A stretch of DNA of 64,000 nucleotides from Mycolicibacterium frederiksbergense (GTDB lineage Bacteria > Actinomycetota > Actinomycetes > Mycobacteriales > Mycobacteriaceae): NCBI RefSeq assembly GCF_012223425.1, contig NZ_CP038799.1:868001-932000 (forward strand), written 5' to 3'. The notes below the pieces were generated by a model. That model saw only the letters and a program-made list of their open reading frames with translations. It made no database searches and was not told the DNA's origin. The position numbers and the translations under genes are program-made. Shown piece by piece: positions 53,098-64,000 of the stretch; position 1 is the stretch's first letter; each line of letters starts with the position of its first letter.

Positions 53098-54852
53098 TTA
53101 GCCGCCGCCGCGTTCACCCGCCCCCACGGTCGCCTCGGCATCCGGGTCCGCGTCGGGGTCCTTCTCCACCGAGATGACGAAGTCGTCACCGTGCTGGGTG
53201 ACACCCGAGATCACCGCCGAGTTCACCGCCTCGGCCGCGTACTGGCGGCGGAGCATCATCGGGTCCTGGCGCAGATCCTTGACCAGCGCCACCGCCAGCC
53301 CGATCATCACGAGCATGAACGGCAGGGCCGCCACGATGGTGATGGTCTGCAGCCCGGTCAACGCATCGGAACCACCGACCAGCAACATCACCGCGGCGAC
53401 GGCACCGGTGGCGACACCCCAGAAAATGATCGTCTTGCGGTGCGGCTCGATGGTGCCGCGTTCGGACAGCGAGCCCATCACGATGGACGCCGCGTCGGCG
53501 CCGGAGACGAAGAACACCGCGACCAGCACCATCACCACGATGGTCGACACGGTCGCCAGCGGGTACTCGGCGAGCAACCCGAACAGCTGCCCCTCCGTCG
53601 TACCCTCACCGGCCAGGTTCGCACCCCCCTGCTGGGCCTTGATCGCCGCCCCACCGAAGACACAGAACCAGACCAGCGATACCAGGCTGGGCACCAGCAG
53701 CACCCCGGTGACGAACTGCCGGATGGTGCGCCCGCGCGAGATCCGCGCGATGAACATGCCGACGAAAGGCGTCCAGGAGATCCACCACGCCCAGTAGAAG
53801 ACGGTCCAGGAACCCAGCCAGGCCTCCGTCTCGGCACCCTCGGCACCGGTGCGCGCCGCCATCATCGCCAGATCCTGGAAGTAGCTGCCGATCGAGGTCG
53901 GGATCAGGTTGAGGATGAAAACCGTTGGCCCGACGATGAATACGAATGCTGCCAGCAGCAACGCCAGCACCATGTTGAAGTTCGACAACCATTGGATACC
54001 GCGCGCGACACCGGACACCGCGGACAACACGAACGCACAGGTGAGCACCGCGATGATCCCGATCAGGACCGCGTTGCCGGTTTCACCGAGACCGCCCACG
54101 ATCTGCAGCCCACCGCGAATCTGCAACGCGCCCAACCCCAGTGACGCTGCCGAGCCGAACAGCGTGGCGAAAATCGCCAGCATGTCGATGACCTTGCCCC
54201 AACCGCCGTGCGCGCGATCGCCGATCAGCGGTTCGAACGCCGCGCTGATCAGTTGGAAACGGCCCTTGCGGTACACGCCGTAGGCGATGGCCAGACCGAC
54301 CACCGCATAGATCGCCCAGGGGTGCAGGGTCCAGTGAAACAGCGTGGTGGCCATGGCATTCTGGACCGACTCCGGCCCGCCTTCGGCGCCGGTTCCCGGC
54401 GGCGGTGACACCAGATGCGCCAGCGGTTCTGCGACACCGAAGAACATCAGACCGATCCCCATACCGGCGCTGAACATCATCGCAATCCAGGACACCGTGC
54501 GGAACTCGGGTTCCTCGTCATCACGGCCGAGCGGGATGTTGCCGAACTTCCCGAGGGCGATCCACAGCACGAACAGCACGAAGCCCGACGCCATCAGGGT
54601 GAACAGCCAACCGGTGTTCGTCATGACCCAGCCCAGGGCGTCACCGGATGCGGCGGCCAGCGATGCGGTGTCGATGAATCCCCAGACCAGGAATCCGACC
54701 GCGATGGCGGCCGTGACACCGAAGACGACGAGGTCCAACCGGCCCTCTTTGACCAGTGCCTCTTCATCTATCGGCACGTCGAGCACCGGGTGCGGAATGA
54801 CGTCCAATTGGGGCTTGGCAGCGGATTCTTCGCTAGGCGAATTAATAGACAT
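53098..54852 (-). CDS. BCCT-family betaine/choline/carnitine transporter
   Basis: 584 aa, about 12 TM helices. The family signature is evident: WTVFYWAWWISWTPFVGMFI followed by ARISRGRTIRQF, and GMGIGLMFFGVAEPL near residue 125. Such transporters import glycine betaine with Na+ for osmoprotection. The start is ATG 54852; the frame is open 15 codons upstream. I do not recall it in M. tuberculosis at this place, where ppk2 lies. The cytoplasmic C-terminus is acidic and ends in Gly. Confidence 0.92.
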   Translation of the reverse strand: MSINSPSEESAAKPQLDVIPHPVLDVPIDEEALVKEGRLDLVVFGVTAAIAVGFLVWGFIDTASLAAASGDALGWVMTNTGWLFTLMASGFVLFVLWIALGKFGNIPLGRDDEEPEFRTVSWIAMMFSAGMGIGLMFFGVAEPLAHLVSPPPGTGAEGGPESVQNAMATTLFHWTLHPWAIYAVVGLAIAYGVYRKGRFQLISAAFEPLIGDRAHGGWGKVIDMLAIFATLFGSAASLGLGALQIRGGLQIVGGLGETGNAVLIGIIAVLTCAFVLSAVSGVARGIQWLSNFNMVLALLLAAFVFIVGPTVFILNLIPTSIGSYFQDLAMMAARTGAEGAETEAWLGSWTVFYWAWWISWTPFVGMFIARISRGRTIRQFVTGVLLVPSLVSLVWFCVFGGAAIKAQQGGANLAGEGTTEGQLFGLLAEYPLATVSTIVVMVLVAVFFVSGADAASIVMGSLSERGTIEPHRKTIIFWGVATGAVAAVMLLVGGSDALTGLQTITIVAALPFMLVMIGLAVALVKDLRQDPMMLRRQYAAEAVNSAVISGVTQHGDDFVISVEKDPDADPDAEATVGAGERGGG

Positions 54853-54905
54853 GGTCGACCCATCACATCGCGATCGGCGGATCGAGTCAACTTCCACCGC
54901 GGGTG

Positions 54906-56315
54906 TCAGCGCGTCGATTCCAGCAATTCGTCCAGCGACTCGCGCAGCAACGCCGGCAGCACGTCCACGTCACTCATGGCGTCGCGATCGGCGTTGATCC
55001 CGAAGTACAACATGCCGTTATACGAGGTCACCGATATCGCGAGCACCTGGTTGGTGAGCAGCGGCGGCACCGCGTAGGACTCCAGCAGCTTGGTGCCGGC
55101 AATGTACATCTGCTTCTGCGCACCGGGCACATTGGTGATCAGCAAATTGAACTGACGCGCGGAGAAGCTCGTCGCAACCCGGATGCCCATCGCGTGCAGA
55201 GTCGGCGGCGCGAATCCGGACAGCGTCACAATGGTGCGGGCGTCGACCAAACTCGCGGCGGTGGAATGCGATTCGGTGGCATGCGCGATCTGGGACAGTC
55301 GCACCACCGCATTGCCCTCCCCGATCGGCAGATCGACCAGGAACGGCGAGACCTCACTGATGGCCTGACCCGGTCCGGCCGAATCGATCTCGGCGTCGGG
55401 ATACACCGAATTCGGCGCCATCGCGCGCACGGTCGACGTCGCCGTCACCGGCTCTCCGCGGGACAGCAACCAGTTGCGCAGCGCGCCGGCCACCACGGCC
55501 AACACGACATCGTTGACGTCGCATTCGTAGCGTGCCCGCAGCGCGCGGTAGTCCTCCAGCGGATGCGCGGCCACCGTGAACCGCCGGTTGCGCGACACCG
55601 TGGTGTTCAGCGGGCTGCTCGGGGCGGTCCCGCGGGCCACCGTGCGTGCGACATCCGCGATGCGGCGCCCGGCGTCGACGAGCGCTCCGGCATTGGTGGC
55701 CATCTCCTGCACCGCCGAGCGCGCCGCGGCCACCTGCGCGGTGGGCCGGGTGACCCACTCCCCGAGAGCCGCGACGAACAGTTGTCTGTCGCTGGGTTCG
55801 CGGGCGGGGATCCAGATGTCCTCGCCGAATTCGGGCGCCTTCTGGGTGCGGTCGGCGATGACGTGCCCGATCTCCAGCGCCGACATGCCATTGACGAGCG
55901 CCTGATGCGACTTGGTGTAGATGGCGATCCGGTTGCGGGCGAGGCCTTCGACGATGTACATCTCCCAGAGCGGACGGGACTTGTCCATCGGCCGGGAGCC
56001 GATCCTGGCGATCAGATCATGCAGTTGCGCATCGCTTCCCGGTGAGGGCAGCGCCGAGCGCCGGACGTGATAGGTGATGTCGAAATCGGTGTCGTCGACC
56101 CAGACCGGCCGGGCCAGCCCCAGGCTGACCTCGCGAACCTTCTGCCGGTACCGCGGAATTTGCGGCAGCCGCTGCTCGACGGTGGCCAGTACGGATTCAT
56201 AGCTCAGTCCGCCGCGCGGCTTGCGCACGATGGACAGCGACCCGACATACATCGGGGTCGAACTGTTCTCCAAGCGATAGAACGCCGAATCGGATGCCGA
56301 CAGCCTCGTCACCAT
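54906..56315 (-). CDS. WS/DGAT-family acyltransferase with altered active-site motif
   Basis: 469 aa. The fold of wax-ester synthase/diacylglycerol acyltransferases is clear: RLSASDSAFYRLENSSTPMY at the N-terminus, RPLWEMYIVEG, PLWE-like region and a C-terminal NVPGAQKQMYIAGT. The catalytic HHxxxDG is HQALVNG here (residues 137-143; about 55887-55907), so the second His and the Asp are replaced by Gln and Asn. It may be inactive or do a different reaction. It is the tgs3-position gene of M. tuberculosis. GTG/ATG start at 56315. Confidence 0.88.
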   Translation of the reverse strand: MVTRLSASDSAFYRLENSSTPMYVGSLSIVRKPRGGLSYESVLATVEQRLPQIPRYRQKVREVSLGLARPVWVDDTDFDITYHVRRSALPSPGSDAQLHDLIARIGSRPMDKSRPLWEMYIVEGLARNRIAIYTKSHQALVNGMSALEIGHVIADRTQKAPEFGEDIWIPAREPSDRQLFVAALGEWVTRPTAQVAAARSAVQEMATNAGALVDAGRRIADVARTVARGTAPSSPLNTTVSRNRRFTVAAHPLEDYRALRARYECDVNDVVLAVVAGALRNWLLSRGEPVTATSTVRAMAPNSVYPDAEIDSAGPGQAISEVSPFLVDLPIGEGNAVVRLSQIAHATESHSTAASLVDARTIVTLSGFAPPTLHAMGIRVATSFSARQFNLLITNVPGAQKQMYIAGTKLLESYAVPPLLTNQVLAISVTSYNGMLYFGINADRDAMSDVDVLPALLRESLDELLESTR

Positions 56316-56484
56316 CGCGACAGCGTCCTCCCCTCACCCGGTGCTGATTCCCCGTCACCGTATCGGTCATCGTCAGCAGTGCGCATCATGGGTGCACCGA
56401 AGCCCCGCCGACACGTGCGATCATCGATATGACTGTGCCTCTCCAGCAGCCGTCCCGTCCGTTTCCGTGCCCGCTGGAGAGCCC

Positions 56485-57000
56485 GTGTCTCACGTATCCC
56501 ATCCCGAACCGCCGCACCCCACCGCCGCTACGCATGCCGCGGTGACCTCGCCGATCATCGACTGCGAGCCCCCGGTGCTGGGTGCCGGCCGCCCGGCGCC
56601 GCATCCGCCGACGCTGCGCCCGCGCCCGCCCCGGCAGCACCGCCTGCCCGCGGTCGTCGGCGAGGTTCCGGCGCCCCAGGCGGCGGTGATGTTCGCCGAT
56701 GCCACCCTGCGGCGTGTGTTGGAGGTGGTGGACCGTCGGCGCCCGGTGACCCAGTTGCGCGGGTTGCTGGCACCGCCGCTGATCGACATCACGCAAACGC
56801 TGGCGCGGGTACCGCAGGCCGGCGGCGCGGCGGTGCTGCGCCGGATCCGGCTGCGCAGCATCGCAGCAGCCGCCGATGCCCAGGTGGACGCCGCCGAGGT
56901 GTTCGCCACCTACACGCGCGGGCCCAGGGTGCGGGCCATCGCCGCCCGTGTCGAACTCGTCGCGGGACGGTGGCAGGTGGTGGCGCTACAGATCGGCTGA
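56485..57000 (+). CDS. Rv3235-family Ala/Arg/Pro-rich protein
   Basis: 171 aa. A Pro-rich N-terminal half (~1-70, PHPPTLRPRPPRQHR) precedes a helical-beta DUF6459-type domain with MFADATLRRVLEVVDRRRPV, QLRGLLAPPLIDI and the end RWQVVALQIG. GTG 56485 has a GGAGAG site upstream; upstream GTG 56467 is an alternative. It converges with secA1, only 5 bases between stops. Function unknown; the conserved location beside secA1 may or may not mean anything. Confidence 0.78.
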   Translation: MSHVSHPEPPHPTAATHAAVTSPIIDCEPPVLGAGRPAPHPPTLRPRPPRQHRLPAVVGEVPAPQAAVMFADATLRRVLEVVDRRRPVTQLRGLLAPPLIDITQTLARVPQAGGAAVLRRIRLRSIAAAADAQVDAAEVFATYTRGPRVRAIAARVELVAGRWQVVALQIG

Positions 57001-57005
57001 CGCGG

Positions 57006-59813
<2,808 letters not shown>

Positions 59814-59964
59814 GCTATTTCCCCTGTGGGTTGATGAATAGTGCCGGCCCGGGCGACGTGACTGACCGATCCGGTCGCCGCGCACCTTCCTGCCGCTAAT
59901 CCATCGTAGGCGACCGAAAGAAATCGCTGCCTGAAAGTGTCCTGCGGGCGCGCCCGGGCATGCA

Positions 59965-59996
59965 GCGAGCCCCCGGCTTCTCCGCCGAGGGCTCGC
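59965..59996. terminator. Hairpin between hpf and secA1
   Basis: GCGAGCCC (59965-59972) pairs with GGGCTCGC (59989-59996), and an inner CGG/CCG adds three pairs. Both neighbours are on the minus strand, so it would end the hpf transcript before the secA1 promoter. There is no T tract. Confidence 0.5.
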
Positions 59997-60011
59997 GCAA
60001 GGGCGGCCGGC

Positions 60012-60683
60012 TCAGGCCAGCCGAATGAGTCCGTAGTCGTAGGCGTGACGGCGGTACACCACCGAGGGCCGATCGGATTCCTTGTCGTGGAAAAGGAAGA
60101 AGTCGTGCCCGACGAGTTCCATCTCGTAGAGAGCGTCGTCGATGCTCATGGGCGTGGCTTCGTGCTCTTTGGTGCGCACGATGCGGCCGGGTTCGTGGTC
60201 GGGCTCGACGGCGAACGGGTCCTGCGGTGCGGGTTCGTCGACTGCTGCCAGTTCCGCGGTGGCCTCGTGTACCGAGACGGGTGTCTTGTCCCCGTAGTGG
60301 ATCTTGCGACGATCCTTGCTGCGGCGCAGTCGTGCTTCGAGTTTGCTTGCCGCCGACTCCAGGGCCGCGTAGAAGCTGTCTGCGCAGGCCTCGCCACGCA
60401 CCACCGGGCCACGGCCGCGTGCGGTGATCTCGACGTGCTGACAGTTCTTGCGCTGGCGCCGGTTCTTCTCATGGTCGAGTTCGACGTCGAACAGGTAGAT
60501 GGTCCTGTCGAAACGCTCCAACCGCGACAACTTCTCCGAGACGTAGACCCGGAAATGGTCGGGAACCTCGACGTTGCGTCCCTTGACGACGACATCGGCG
60601 TTGAGCACCGGCGCATCGGTCGATTGGTCGCGGTCCTCGAGGACCATGGTGGAGTTGTTGGTTTCCACGGAATTCGTTGACAT
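60012..60683 (-). CDS. hpf: HPF, long-form ribosome hibernation promoting factor
   Basis: 223 aa. The N-terminal S30AE domain (~20-130: NADVVVKGRNVEVPDHFRV, SEKLSRLERFDRTIYLFDVE) is joined through a linker to the C-terminal dimerisation domain (SIDDALYEMELVGHDFFLFH, VVYRRHAYDYGLIRL). Long HPF stabilises 70S or forms 100S ribosomes in stationary phase; in M. smegmatis the homologue is called MPY. ATG 60683 start. It lies upstream of secA1 on the same strand. Confidence 0.94.
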   Translation of the reverse strand: MSTNSVETNNSTMVLEDRDQSTDAPVLNADVVVKGRNVEVPDHFRVYVSEKLSRLERFDRTIYLFDVELDHEKNRRQRKNCQHVEITARGRGPVVRGEACADSFYAALESAASKLEARLRRSKDRRKIHYGDKTPVSVHEATAELAAVDEPAPQDPFAVEPDHEPGRIVRTKEHEATPMSIDDALYEMELVGHDFFLFHDKESDRPSVVYRRHAYDYGLIRLA

Positions 60684-60983
60684 GCTTGACAACTCGTTTC
60701 TGTCGGAAGTCGCACGCGCATCGCGTGCCCGGGATCGTGTCAAATACGCCGTCGGCACGTTGCATGTCGCTGCGCCCGCCGGCGTCAGGTGTCGAGTAAT
60801 CACCTCCAACCGCACTAGGCAGTCCCGGTACCGCACGGGCGCCCGTACCGGGTGCCGCCGTGAGAAACACGGGTTGTTGGACCCGACGGTAGTCCGTGTT
60901 CACCTGACTGTGCCACCAATTTCGCAGACCTGTTTTGAAGTCTTCATCTCCCAGCAATAGAGCGGGCTGTTTTCCCGCCGGTT
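60684..60983. other. 300-base gap upstream of hpf
   Basis: No gene is seen. The minus strand would hold the hpf promoter; a TAGTGC-type -10 near 60815 is weak. ACGGGCGCCCGT at about 60837-60848 is a perfect 12-bp palindrome. The last 80 bases before comF are comparatively AT-rich (CCACCAATTTCGCAGACC, TTTTGAAGTCTTCATCTCCC) and look like leader or spacer. No tRNA or small coding sequence with a good ribosome site was found. Confidence 0.5.
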
Positions 60984-61616
60984 TCATGCATCGGACAGCG
61001 CCAGCACCGCGTGCACCTCCACTCCGGCGGTTTGCAGGGCACGTACCGACTCACAGGCGGTCGCACCCGTGGTGACGACGTCGTCGACCACCACGGCGGG
61101 TCCGGGCACCGGCCGCAGCAGCCGCACCCGGCCGGCCAGATTGCGCTGCCGGTCCGCGCTGGACAGGCCCACGGAGTCCCGGGCGAAACCGGTCAGGCGC
61201 AGCGCGCGCACCACGGTGATACCGGGCAGATCCGCGACCGCCGCGAGTGCCACCCGGGTCACGGGGTCACCACCGCGCCTGCGTGCGGCCATCCGCCGGG
61301 TCGGGGCGGGCACCAGGGTCAGCGGCGCGTCGAGCAGTCCCCAGCCGAGCAGCCGGGCCAGGCCGGTGTGCAGGGCACCGGCCAGCGGGGCGATCAGATC
61401 GGCTCGGCCGTGTTCCTTGACCGCGACGATCGCCTGCCTGCGGGCGGCGGCGTACCGACCCAGCGACAGCACCGGAACCCCGGGGTCCAGGCGCGGTGTC
61501 ACCAGCCGGGGTTCGGCCGCGCCGGCGGCCAGCAGCCCCGCACAGGCCGGGCACCACCGCGTCGACGGCGCAGCGCAGCCGCCGCACTCCAGCGGGAGGA
61601 TGAGGTCCAGCAGCAT
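60984..61616 (-). CDS. ComF-family phosphoribosyltransferase-like protein
   Basis: 210 aa. The N-terminal zinc finger CGGCAAPSTRWCPAC is at residues ~11-25, and the phosphoribosyltransferase PRPP loop VVVDDVVTTGATACESV is near residue 175. ComF proteins function in competence DNA uptake in other bacteria; in mycobacteria the role is unknown. ATG 61616. A large inverted repeat lies in the gap to the divergent SDR gene. Confidence 0.9.
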   Translation of the reverse strand: MLLDLILPLECGGCAAPSTRWCPACAGLLAAGAAEPRLVTPRLDPGVPVLSLGRYAAARRQAIVAVKEHGRADLIAPLAGALHTGLARLLGWGLLDAPLTLVPAPTRRMAARRRGGDPVTRVALAAVADLPGITVVRALRLTGFARDSVGLSSADRQRNLAGRVRLLRPVPGPAVVVDDVVTTGATACESVRALQTAGVEVHAVLALSDA

Positions 61617-61659
61617 GGCCGAAGTGTGCGCCGCCCCTCCGACAGATCCGGGTCCAACC

Positions 61660-61728
61660 TTGGCGAAACTCGCGTACCCGGGGTGAATCCGCCGGCGGGA
61701 ACACCGGGTACGCGAGTTTCGGCGCCAA
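61660..61728. repeat. 17-bp perfect inverted repeat in a divergent promoter region
   Basis: GAAACTCGCGTACCCGG (61665-61681) and CCGGGTACGCGAGTTTC (61704-61720) are exact complements with a 22-base loop; outside, TTGGC and GCCAA add pairs across a 3-base bulge. Because comF and the SDR gene diverge here, this is not a terminator between convergent genes; it may be a leader stem-loop of comF or a protein site. Copies elsewhere could not be checked. Confidence 0.75.
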
Positions 61729-61746
61729 AGGGGGCATGCGGGCGCC

Positions 61747-61770
61747 TACCGTTGCCATTACGGTTACCAT
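61747..61770 (+). promoter_or_regulatory. Leaderless promoter of the SDR gene with overlapping inverted repeat
   Basis: TACCAT at 61765-61770 lies six bases before ATG 61777. Just upstream ACCGT (61748-61752) and ACGGT (61760-61764) form an inverted repeat around TGCCATT, so a regulator bound there would cover the -10 box. Confidence 0.5.
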
Positions 61771-61776
61771 TTCGGC

Positions 61777-62577
61777 ATGTTCACGGGTAAGCAGGCCATC
61801 GTGACCGGAGCCGGATCCGGCATCGGCGCGGCCCTGTGCCGCGCCCTGACCGCGGCCGGCGCCGAGGTCGTGTGCACAGATATCGACGAAGCGGCGGCGG
61901 CAGGCACCGCCGAACCCCTCGGCGCCCGGTGGCGCCGGCTCGACGTCACCGATGCCGCCGCGGTCGCCGAATGTGTCGACGAGGTGGTCGACCGTGCCGG
62001 GCGGATCGACCTGATGTTCAACAACGCCGGCATCACCTGGGGCGGTGACACCGAACTGCTGACCCTGGACCAGTGGAACGCGATCATCGACGTCAACATC
62101 CGCGGGGTTGTGCACGGGGTGGCGGCCGCCTACCCGGTGATGGTGCGACAGGGCCACGGCCACATCGTGAACACCGCGTCGATGGCGGGTCTGGCCGCCG
62201 CCGGACAGATCACCAGCTATGTGATGAGCAAGCACGCCGTCGTGGGGCTCTCCCTGGCGCTGCGGTCCGAGGCCGCCGGCCGCGGGGTCGGGGTGCTGGC
62301 CATCTGCCCGACCGCCGTCGAGACGCCGATCCTGGACAAGGGCTCGGTCGGCGGCTTCGTCGGCCGGGACTTCTACCGGATGGGCCAGCGCAGCACGAAG
62401 TTTGCCTCAGCCGACGACCTGGCCGCCGACACCCTGCAAGCCATCGAAGGCAACAAGGCGCTGCTGGTCTGGCCACGGCAGGCGCGCATGGCGTGGCGAT
62501 TCGCCCGCTACGCCCCGGGGCTGCTACAGCGCATGTCGATCGGGTTCGTCGCCAAACAGCGTGCGGCGCAGGGGTAA
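61777..62577 (+). CDS. Short-chain dehydrogenase/reductase
   Basis: 266 aa. Classical SDR: MFTGKQAIVTGAGSGIGAA (TGxxxGxG), DVTDAAAVAE, NNAG (FNNAGITWGG), and the active-site Ser in NTASMAGLAAAG with Tyr/Lys in SYVMSKHAV (YxxxK). A C-terminal extension with RRARMAWRFARYAPG-like residues is typical of mycobacterial SDRs of lipid or alcohol oxidation. Substrate unknown. The start is fixed by the adjacent -10 box. Confidence 0.9.
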   Translation: MFTGKQAIVTGAGSGIGAALCRALTAAGAEVVCTDIDEAAAAGTAEPLGARWRRLDVTDAAAVAECVDEVVDRAGRIDLMFNNAGITWGGDTELLTLDQWNAIIDVNIRGVVHGVAAAYPVMVRQGHGHIVNTASMAGLAAAGQITSYVMSKHAVVGLSLALRSEAAGRGVGVLAICPTAVETPILDKGSVGGFVGRDFYRMGQRSTKFASADDLAADTLQAIEGNKALLVWPRQARMAWRFARYAPGLLQRMSIGFVAKQRAAQG

Positions 62578-62605
62578 CCACCCCGTCGCTTCGCTCGCCC
62601 CAGGA

Positions 62606-64000
62606 TCAGCCCGGTAGCACCGGCAGCGCGCCGGCGATCATCAACGGCCGCACCTCCGACCAGGCGAGGTCATCGTCGGCCGCCGAACCGGACAGCTGCA
62701 ACACCCCGCGCCGGTCGGCGACGTACACCGTCGACGGGTTCGCCGCCACCACCGTCACCGGGCCGGCCAGGTTCCCGCTGGGCCCGTCGGAGTTCACGCC
62801 GTCGAGGTTGACGTAGGACACCGGATGGGCACCGTCGGTACGGGTGACCACGATGTCGTCGCCGGTGCGCCAGGACAGCGAGACCGCCGTGTCCCCCAGC
62901 CCGAACCCGAGCCGGCGCGGGTAGGTCAGGGCGTACCCACCGCCGGGCGTCTGCTCCACCCCGGCCAGGATCACCCGCCCGTCGATCACCATGGCCGCCC
63001 GGGTGCCGTCGCGGGACAGCTGCAATTCGGTGATGGCGCCGGGGAACCTGGCCGACAGCGCAGTCGAGTCCACCGGGATGCGGGCGGGCTGCCCCGATGC
63101 GTCCTGCAACACCCGGACCACGTTGACGCCGTCGACCACGATCCAGATGGCATCGTCGAGCGACCAGCTGGGCCGGGTCAGGGTGCGGCCGTCCAGGGCC
63201 TGGCCGGCGGCACCGCCGATCGGGCCGATCCACAACGAGGACGCCATATCCGGCGCTCCCCGTCGCAACACCATCACCGAGGCCACTTCCTGCCCGGAAC
63301 GCGACAGCGCCGCCGACACCTGATCGGGCATCTGCCCGAACGGGCCCGGCACCCGGGGCGCACGCTGGCCGTCCAACGACACCAGCGATCCGCCCACCAG
63401 GGCGTGCAGGCCCGCGCCTGCGCCGTCGGCCGCACCCGGATCGGTGGCCGCCACGTCGGCGGTGTCCCAGCCCTCGGCGAAACGGTCATCGAGGGCCGTG
63501 CCGTCCACATTGATCACATACGGGCCGTTGATACCGGACCGCGACAGCGTCCAGATGATCTGCGCGGCAAGCAGTTGGCGGGTGTGCGGATCGGTCGTCG
63601 ACAGATTCTCCAGCTCGATGCGGGCACCGCCGTAGCCGCGGCCCACCCCGGTCTTGCCGCCGTCGGCGCGGGTCACGGGGCCGCGCAGCCGCAGTGGTGC
63701 GGCCAGCAGGTTGCGTACGGTGCGCGCCATCTCGGGTCGCGGTCCGGCGATCAGCTTGCTCATCAGTTCGGTGGCCAGCTGATCGGAATCGGCGACCGCG
63801 ACATAGCGGGGATCGGGCACCACGGTGTTTCCGGTGGGGTCGGTGAAGTAGAGGGTGTTGCGTTTGTAGGTCTGCTGAAACTGCTGCCAGTCCAGGAAGA
63901 CTCCGTTGGGCAGCCGGTCGATGCGCCAGCCTCCGGGGGTCTTCACCAGTTCGATCGGGCCGGGGTCCGGCAGCGCCCCTTCGGCCGTCTCGAACACCCC
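62606..64000 (-). CDS. lpqB: LpqB, MtrB-associated lipoprotein (3' part, partial)
   Basis: At least 464 codons are seen; the 5' end with the lipobox lies beyond the right edge. Visible pieces include a GerMN domain with [20 protein letters not shown] and a second conserved segment ([12 protein letters not shown]), followed by a C-terminal beta-propeller of LpqB type ending GALPVLPG. LpqB interacts with the sensor kinase MtrB and lies in the mtrA-mtrB-lpqB cluster, which should continue to the right. The gene converges with the SDR gene. Confidence 0.9.
   Translation of the reverse strand, partial: GVFETAEGALPDPGPIELVKTPGGWRIDRLPNGVFLDWQQFQQTYKRNTLYFTDPTGNTVVPDPRYVAVADSDQLATELMSKLIAGPRPEMARTVRNLLAAPLRLRGPVTRADGGKTGVGRGYGGARIELENLSTTDPHTRQLLAAQIIWTLSRSGINGPYVINVDGTALDDRFAEGWDTADVAATDPGAADGAGAGLHALVGGSLVSLDGQRAPRVPGPFGQMPDQVSAALSRSGQEVASVMVLRRGAPDMASSLWIGPIGGAAGQALDGRTLTRPSWSLDDAIWIVVDGVNVVRVLQDASGQPARIPVDSTALSARFPGAITELQLSRDGTRAAMVIDGRVILAGVEQTPGGGYALTYPRRLGFGLGDTAVSLSWRTGDDIVVTRTDGAHPVSYVNLDGVNSDGPSGNLAGPVTVVAANPSTVYVADRRGVLQLSGSAADDDLAWSEVRPLMIAGALPVLPG

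Noticed and set aside
51628..54144. 838-aa open frame antisense to the reductase, DUF6912 and BCCT genes
   Set aside because: It crosses three genes with plain motifs and is made of Gly/His/Arg/Asp-rich shadow sequence.

Overview
The window is chromosomal DNA from a high-GC actinobacterium, almost certainly a Mycobacterium of the fast-growing (Mycolicibacterium) type. From 1 to about 30 kb and again at 37-64 kb the gene order follows the M. tuberculosis segment Rv3194c-Rv3244c as I remember it: PDZ protease, DUF2342 metalloprotease, E1-like protein, ABC1 kinase, whiB7, uvrD2, mycoredoxin, nudC, K+ channel, adnB/adnA, lipV, alkyltransferase-like protein, moeZ, DUF3152, TetR, rhlE, parA-like, gpm2, entC, DAG kinase, whiB1, pdtaS, rshA/sigH, aroA, rsgA, desA3, secA1, hpf, comF, lpqB. 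No insertion sequence, prophage, CRISPR array, tRNA or rRNA was recognised.

Layout. 1-4.5 kb: protease/E1-like/ABC1 genes and whiB7 with a long leader that carries a 59-codon upstream ORF and an attenuator hairpin. 4.5-17.3 kb: genome maintenance and redox genes (UvrD2, mycoredoxin, an SOS-box-linked small gene, NudC, a TrkA-type K+ channel, the AdnA-AdnB helicase-nuclease, LipV, an alkyltransferase-like protein). 17.4-30.3 kb: MoeZ sulfur transfer, DUF3152, TetR, MmpS-like protein, diiron ferritin-like protein, RhlE, ParA-like ATPase, Gpm2/EntC and a GNAT. 30.3-36.4 kb: a block absent from the M. tuberculosis order I recall: AroQ diverging from a FadE-FadE-CaiB(tandem)-LysR operon, with a LysR-type T-N11-A palindrome between the two arms. 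36.4-42 kb: YchJ, M15 peptidase, DAG kinase, WhiB1 with a CRP-like site, PdtaS, a biotinyl carrier, ribosomal protein bL37, RshA/SigH. 42.2-50 kb: YbaK, SDR, small enzymes, methyltransferases, SRAP, AroA, RsgA. 50-56.4 kb: lipid genes (DesA3 with its reductase, sharing an unusual operator; a BCCT transporter; a WS/DGAT protein with an altered active-site motif). 56.5-64 kb: Rv3235-like protein, SecA1, HPF, ComF, SDR and the 3' part of lpqB.

Most starts could be fixed by one recurring pattern: a TANNNT -10 box 6-9 bases before ATG/GTG (leaderless transcripts), or by overlaps such as ATGA, GTGA and TTGA inside operons. Stress control is a theme: WhiB7 (antibiotics), SigH/RshA (thiol stress), an SOS box, a PafBC-like promoter before adnA, and WhiB1/CRP. 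All functional calls come from reading motifs and family memory; no database search was run.
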